64,000 nucleotides of DNA from Hedera helix. Its lineage: Eukaryota > Streptophyta > Magnoliopsida > Apiales > Araliaceae. The translations under genes and the position numbers were made by a program. Positions 58,431-64,000 of the stretch are shown here, in pieces (positions within the stretch are counted from its first letter, which is position 1; every line of letters begins with the position of its first letter). The notes under the pieces were generated by a model, which searched no databases, was not told where the DNA came from, and saw nothing but the letters and a program-made list of their open reading frames with translations. The stretch lies in contig OX359264.1 of the NCBI GenBank assembly GCA_947179155.2, positions 5,967,501 to 6,031,500 on the forward strand, read 5' to 3'.

Positions 58431-60999
58431 TGTAACGTCCCCAAAAAATTTCGCACTCGCTACGGTGGACTTTATGCGTTAAACTCAATTCCTTTACCAA
58501 CTTAACTAATGATCTCATAATCATATTGGTTGAATTAGTCTTATTTTAGACTATACATTAAAATTTTCTCTCAACTTTGTCCCTAGATCTTAACTTAATC
58601 TTAGTTTCTTTATTTATACAAGTATCAACCTGTAGTTCATCTGTATAAATGGATAACACCATATATAACGGTCCAATTTTAACCTTAAGATTTAAATATT
58701 CTATAACTTTACATATTTCAAGATTCACAGCATTAAATCATTAGGACGACTCTTGAGAACAGAGAATCTCGCGATGAATGTTTATATCTCCACCCGTGAT
58801 AAATGTTTGCATATTTATCCGTGACAAATGATTGTATCTTTGTCCGGTGTCAGAACATTAACCAACTAGTTAAAACCTTCACTCGAAACACATTTGTTTA
58901 TAGTGACATCTCTTCATATCAGTAATCCTACTTATCTGACATTCAGAATAGTAATAACAAGTTATACCTGGGTCCAAGGAACCTAACGATGGATTTGACC
59001 AGTCAACATCGGTTAGTATTGTCTCGGATGTACAGTACTCACAAGTCATTTACCAATTCTCATCCAGATAAATAGATTATTATCAATACTATGTTAAGTT
59101 TTAACAATTCTAAGTTATATAAAAATAAAGACATAACAACATTATGATGATAATAATTTATATCATTAATTTAATATTTAATTACATGGTTTTCTTGTTC
59201 GTATTACAACAGTCATTATGACTTTATACAAATACAAGTAATAAAGTATGAAAACCTAATCTATGCTTTATCTTTATGTTCATGATCTTCTTAACGTTCA
59301 TCTTTAATCTACAAAATAAGGTTTTATTCGTAAGAATGAGCACAACGGCTCAGCAAGTCTAACTTATAGCACATATGCAATTTATGAATTTATATAAACT
59401 TTAACATGTCTTGATTGAATATAATTCTCCATTTAATATCACATATAACTCACATTCCAACAATTTATATCACATTAACACACAAAGTGTATAAATCATG
59501 TTCATAATTCGTAAACATAACACATAACATTTAGAAGGCTTGTAAACATTAGTTAAAGACTTCACATAATATCTATTACATAACAACATAACATTACACA
59601 TCTCATTTATCATTTTAACAATACTACACAAGTAACACATAACAAGAGTTAGAAGACTTGCACAAATAACACATAAAGGTTTAGAACTTGTCTGATTCGC
59701 TTTAACGTTTACTTTAAGTTTTGCGTTTATCCAGACGACCTACAAGGTATATGTTTTTAACATAACCATTATTCGTAAACAAAACTCTCTTACAATAGTC
59801 TATCTTTATTTCAATAATGCAATTAATTTTTGTTAAGTTTTACAATGTTCGACAAGCGAAACTTTCAGTTTTGAACAATTCTGGACCAAAAACCTAATTT
59901 TTGACAAGTATGAGTGTATATACGCCGACCCAAGGCATTTCTGGGGCATATATACGCCTACGGACAGAACTTTAAAATGTCTAGGCATATTCTGGGCGTA
60001 TTCCGAGCGTCTAGACTCCGGGTGACATAATTTTAACCTTAACTTTGGCTGTCAGAACTTCTCTCAGTAATTTGACTATAACTTTATCATACAAAAATAT
60101 TTTGAGGTAATTCTTGAGTCTAAATTCATTAGAATTTCATGCGCTACAACTTTTATTTAGGTTACTAAATCATATTCCAAACTTAAAAATTCAGAAATCA
60201 GCAAATAAAGTCAAATTGTATACTAGACTTATCTTTCTTTGATCTGATTGGTAAAACATGATACCTCAAGCATTAATTTGTTAAGATAACATGTTCTAAC
60301 ACTCAATAACACTTCATAACATAAAAATAACAAAATTATAAACCTACTTATGTATGATTTTATGACTTTTACTTAAGAACACGAATAACACGAAGAACAT
60401 GAAGAACTAAGTTTCCTCGTTCTTGGTTTAGCTTGTTAAAACATGATGCCACAAGCATGAATTTGCTAGGCCATCATGTTTCATAACTCTATAACACTAA
60501 ATTACAAAATCATAAATCTACTTATGTAGAAAATTATGACTTTTGCTCAAGAACACACGAAGAACGAAAAATCGTACATGGTAACGACTTATGTTCTTGA
60601 GCTTTTAGATTTCATACTTGAAATAATTTGAGCATTATAACTGCTTACATATGTGATTATAACACTTTATATTTAACAAAATTTGGTCATTATAACGACA
60701 ATCGTACATGGCTACGAAGTACGTTCTTGAGCTTTAAACTATGAAATAAAATTTAACATTATAACTATTATAAAATGAAGAAAGACTCAATAACATGTGA
60801 AGAACACGGAGAACGACAATCGTATATGACTATGACTCGCGTTCTTGAGCTTTTATACTACGAAATTTAATCGAACATAAAAACGACTAACAATTTACCT
60901 CTCGAAGTGCAAGCTTTAACTATTTCTTTGCACTTTCTTTGATCATAACTCACTATAACTCTCTATATAATCTGATTTTTGCTTTTGAACTATCTTGAG
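58431..60999 (+). repeat. LTR-like sequence, probable Ty3/gypsy, end not defined
   Basis: Begins TGTAACGTCCCCAAAAAATT, the kind of start seen in plant gypsy LTRs, and holds no reading frame of note. Inside are diverged tandem units: a block of about 186 bp repeated near 60252 and 60438, and three copies of a unit with (A/C)GTTCTTGAGCTTT near 60570, 60700 and 60813. No CA end or target duplication could be placed; it is cut by or adjoins the sequence starting at 61000. Confidence 0.4.
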
Positions 61000-63900
61000 T
61001 GTGACACCCCAGGGTTTTACATAATTTCTAAATTAAGGATTATAGTAATTAAGTAAAGGTTATTAGTTAAAAACCTAATGTTGAATGACAGATGTATCAA
61101 GGAATGATAAACTATGAATTATTATGTGATCGAGGTGTTAGAATGGACCTGTGTGGTCGACTATAGAAAGATGAGTTAATTTAGAGAACGACAAAAATGA
61201 GAATGTATATAGGAAATGATTAGTTATATATGTAAAGTGTATAAGTGATGTAATAAACATGAAGTTATGATAGATATAAAAATATGATGGGTAAATGTTA
61301 TTATAAGGAAATCAAGATGAATGATTGGGGTAATGCCTACATTAAAGGCAATTTAAGAGGAATTATTGTAAGACACAATTATATGTGTCAGTAGTTATTA
61401 AATTGATTATGTATATGTGATGATAACGAAAAGAAGGAGTTGTTGTACCAAATATGTATAATAAGGGATTAAAGGAATAAGATGATGAATGATTTTGGAA
61501 TGTTTTGAGGTTACAAGGAAATTGGTATTGAAGGATTTAAAGAAGAAAATAATTGTTATGATATATAAATATGAAATGTATATAGCATGTATATTGAGAA
61601 TTAGCATTAAGAGTATTAAGTTAATAAGGAAAGAATGTAAAGTTGTATTTAAGGTATTATAATTTATATGATTTAAGATATGGATTTTTGGTAATTTAAG
61701 CAAGGTTAATTGTTCAAGGAAGTGGTTTATGGAAAAGATGAACAATTCGATGACATTGAGATGTCGATAATTGAAATTTAAGGAATTGATTTATTAATGG
61801 AACCAAAAAGGGTTCGTAAATAATTAAGAATGTAATATTATGTAAAATTGGCAATTATGGCTAATTATCATGAGTGATTAATGAAATTAGCATTTTGAGG
61901 TGTGACAAGAGATTTGGGACAAGTCAATTATGATGTATTTAATGATAAAAGAAATTTCAAGTGTGATGAAACAAGTTTGAATCAAAAAGGAGTTAATTTG
62001 ATTAAGAAATGAGCAATTGTGAATTTAAGGGATTAAATTCTCTAGATTTTTGGCATAATGACCAAAGTGTCCATGACAATGTTAGAAATGACATATGTGT
62101 CCTAAATTGGTGGAATGACTATGTTGTCCTTGGTTAGACATGTGAAGTGACATTATAAGGCCTAACCATACTTGAGTTAAGCTAACTAGTTTTGGTTAGT
62201 TGTTGGAGCATATATATGATATATGTATATGATAAGATAGCTATTCTTTCTTAATTTTCATAAGTTTTCAGCAAAGTGGTAGCTCAAGAGAGAGAGTGCG
62301 AAAGAGAGAAAGGTAAGAAGCCATAGAAGCTTGAGAGAGAAGCTTGAAATCCATGAGCTAGAAAGCTTAAATGATCAAGGAGTAAGAAGAAAAGAGGAAG
62401 AGCTAGTCAAGGCAAAGCTATTCATGCAAAGAAGTTGGACAATCATGAAGGAATAATTATTGTCAAGCTTTAAGAGTCTATGTTTATAGGTGTAAATTCA
62501 AAATAAGGATAACCATGCATGTTTTCATGGATAGAAGTAAGAATTATGCAAGTTATGTGCTATATGATTGATTTATAGTGAAACCCTAAGATTAAATTTG
62601 CTAGAACAAAGATGGTGAACAATCTATGCTTAAGTTCAAAGCTAAATAACATGATTCATGGAGGATTATATGTTATATGTTGTTAGATTTGATGAAATCA
62701 TAGTTTGAAAGGTTGATTACATTTGATGTAAGCAAATTATTGTGCTAAATGGTAAGTTAGAAGCTTAAATGGTTTAAAAGTAGGATTTGATATGAAAAGT
62801 TTGAATATTAGGCTATACTTTTTGTGTAGATAACGTAATAATCTGTAAAGTGACTTGGAAGATACGTATAGAGGTTATGTGAATACTTAAAGTTGCAATA
62901 TGTGTATGTGTTAATGTATATGTGCATAAAGTGTAAAGATTCAAAGGGGGTTTAAGAGTTGAGTTATGTAAAGTTGACAAAAATCCCACTCATATTAGAT
63001 TTTAGGCTATTTTGTACAATTGGTGATTAAATGAGGCCAAGAAGTCAATTTTTGGATAAATACACGTGCTTAAGTTGATTTGGAAGTTATTTGGTGTCAA
63101 TGGCGACAATTGTGGTTTTTAAACGATTTAAAACGTTCGCCGACGCCTAAAACGAGTTATTTTGGAAAAAGGAATTCAAATGAAAGTAATAAACGTTTTG
63201 AAGTCTCATACAAGTTATATATGTGCTATATGTGCTATAGGACATGTTAGGAACAATTTTCATAACAAGGAGTTGAGGATTGGAATTTGAGTTGAGTTTT
63301 TGAAAGTTGAAAGTTTTGAAATTGGATGAAAATGCAACTTAAAGTGTGATTTTTGGCAATTTTGAGGAATTAAAGGTGAAATGAAGTCACATGACTTGTT
63401 TTTATGTAAATACATGTGTCTAGGTTGATTTGGTAATCAACGGAATAAAATTTGAATGAATTAGCGATTCGAACGATCGAAATCGATCGTTTCGATTCAA
63501 AACGGATTTTACGGACAATTCTCGCCTCGTGCGAAATTTTGTGGTTCTAAAAGTTGGGACATGTCATTTATGACTTATATGAACTATGTCAAGTGTTGGA
63601 ATTGAGTTTTGAAACAATTGGCCAAAAATCACAAAGTTGCAAAAGTTGAGTTTTAAAATTCTGAAAAATTTTCTAAGTATAGAAACGTGTTGAACAGTCC
63701 TCCTAAGGGCTAGTGTATCTCTATTTTTAAGAAGTCAAATGAGGTAATTAGTATTTTTATAAAATACTAGGTAGTAAGGTCTAGATGTGGTCCAAATTTC
63801 AGCTCAATTGGACTTAAGATGAAAGAATTAAAAATCGGCAAAGGTAGTGCAAAAATCAGATTCCAGAATTTGAACATGGCGCCCCCGCGCCATGTTTTAC

Positions 63901-64000
63901 ACTAAACATTGCGCTGGCCGCGCAATGTACTGTTCATCGACTGAGAAGAATGAGCGGCCAGCGAGCTCTGGCGGCGCCGGGGCGGAGTTACTGTTCATTT
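61000..64000 (+). repeat. Partial LTR, probable Ty3/gypsy, running off the window
   Basis: Starts TGTGACACCCCAGGG, a classic plant gypsy LTR beginning, and continues for at least 3 kb without coding capacity. The last 130 bases are strongly GC-rich against an AT-rich background and contain two perfect hairpins. A probable transcribed leader (GAGAGAGAGTGCGAAAGAGAG) lies near 62290. The right end and target duplication are outside the window. Confidence 0.45.
63873..63927. repeat. Two adjacent GC-rich perfect hairpins
   Basis: Arms AACATGGCGC (63873-63882) and GCGCCATGTT (63887-63896) with a CCCC loop; then CATTGCGC (63907-63914) and GCGCAATG (63920-63927) with a TGGCC loop. Confidence 0.8.

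Noticed and set aside
61407..61745. 112-codon - strand frame
   Set aside because: Low-complexity Ile/Leu/His/Tyr-rich product of AT-rich LTR sequence; no motif and no splice context.

Overview
This 64-kb window is nuclear DNA of a flowering plant, most likely a eudicot and possibly an asterid. The evidence is spliced genes of plant-specific families, AT-rich intergenic DNA, Stowaway/Tourist/hAT miniature elements, and Ty1/copia and Ty3/gypsy LTR retrotransposons. No rRNA, tRNA or CRISPR array was recognised. The species cannot be fixed from sequence alone.

Three host genes are readable. (1) Positions 1-10727, + strand: the 3' part (17 coding exons, about 561 residues) of a KEULE/SEC1-type Sec1/Munc18 protein, a regulator of SNARE-driven vesicle fusion in cytokinesis and secretion. 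(2) Positions 20553-23000, - strand: a single-exon 815-residue BED-zinc-finger protein of hAT-transposase descent, apparently domesticated. (3) Positions 38524-42999, - strand: a complete five-exon C-4 methylsterol oxidase of the SMO1 type (302 residues), with all three histidine boxes. A broken, unrecognised gene remnant lies at 18635-19219 on the - strand.

The rest is mostly mobile DNA. The KEULE introns hold a 1.59-kb non-autonomous hAT element with a perfect 8-bp target duplication, a Stowaway MITE nested inside it, a probable small solo LTR and a foldback. Positions 26007-36075 are a Tekay/Del-like Ty3/gypsy element with two 3255-bp LTRs that differ at only one position I could find, a TAAAG target duplication, an initiator-Met primer site and a polypurine tract. 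Its body lacks the reverse-transcriptase core and any recognisable gag and carries several stops, so it was almost certainly copied recently in trans. Positions 44.9-48.4 kb hold a decayed, 5'-truncated Ty1/copia element. A solo LTR (49058-50592, TSD ATTGG), a decayed hAT transposon (50783-54279) and a second solo LTR in the opposite orientation (55770-57645) follow. From about 58.4 kb the window is LTR-like DNA, the last piece (from 61000) running off the end. MITEs sit at 17345-17681, 36471-37274, 41740-41905 (inside an SMO1 intron) and 44361-44770.

The three host genes do not form a pathway; they are ordinary neighbours in a repeat-rich plant chromosome. The most interesting material is the recently moved but RT-less gypsy element with an unidentified 206-codon ORF in the gag position, the solo LTR whose empty site can be read from an adjacent tandem copy, and the unassigned gene remnant near 19 kb.
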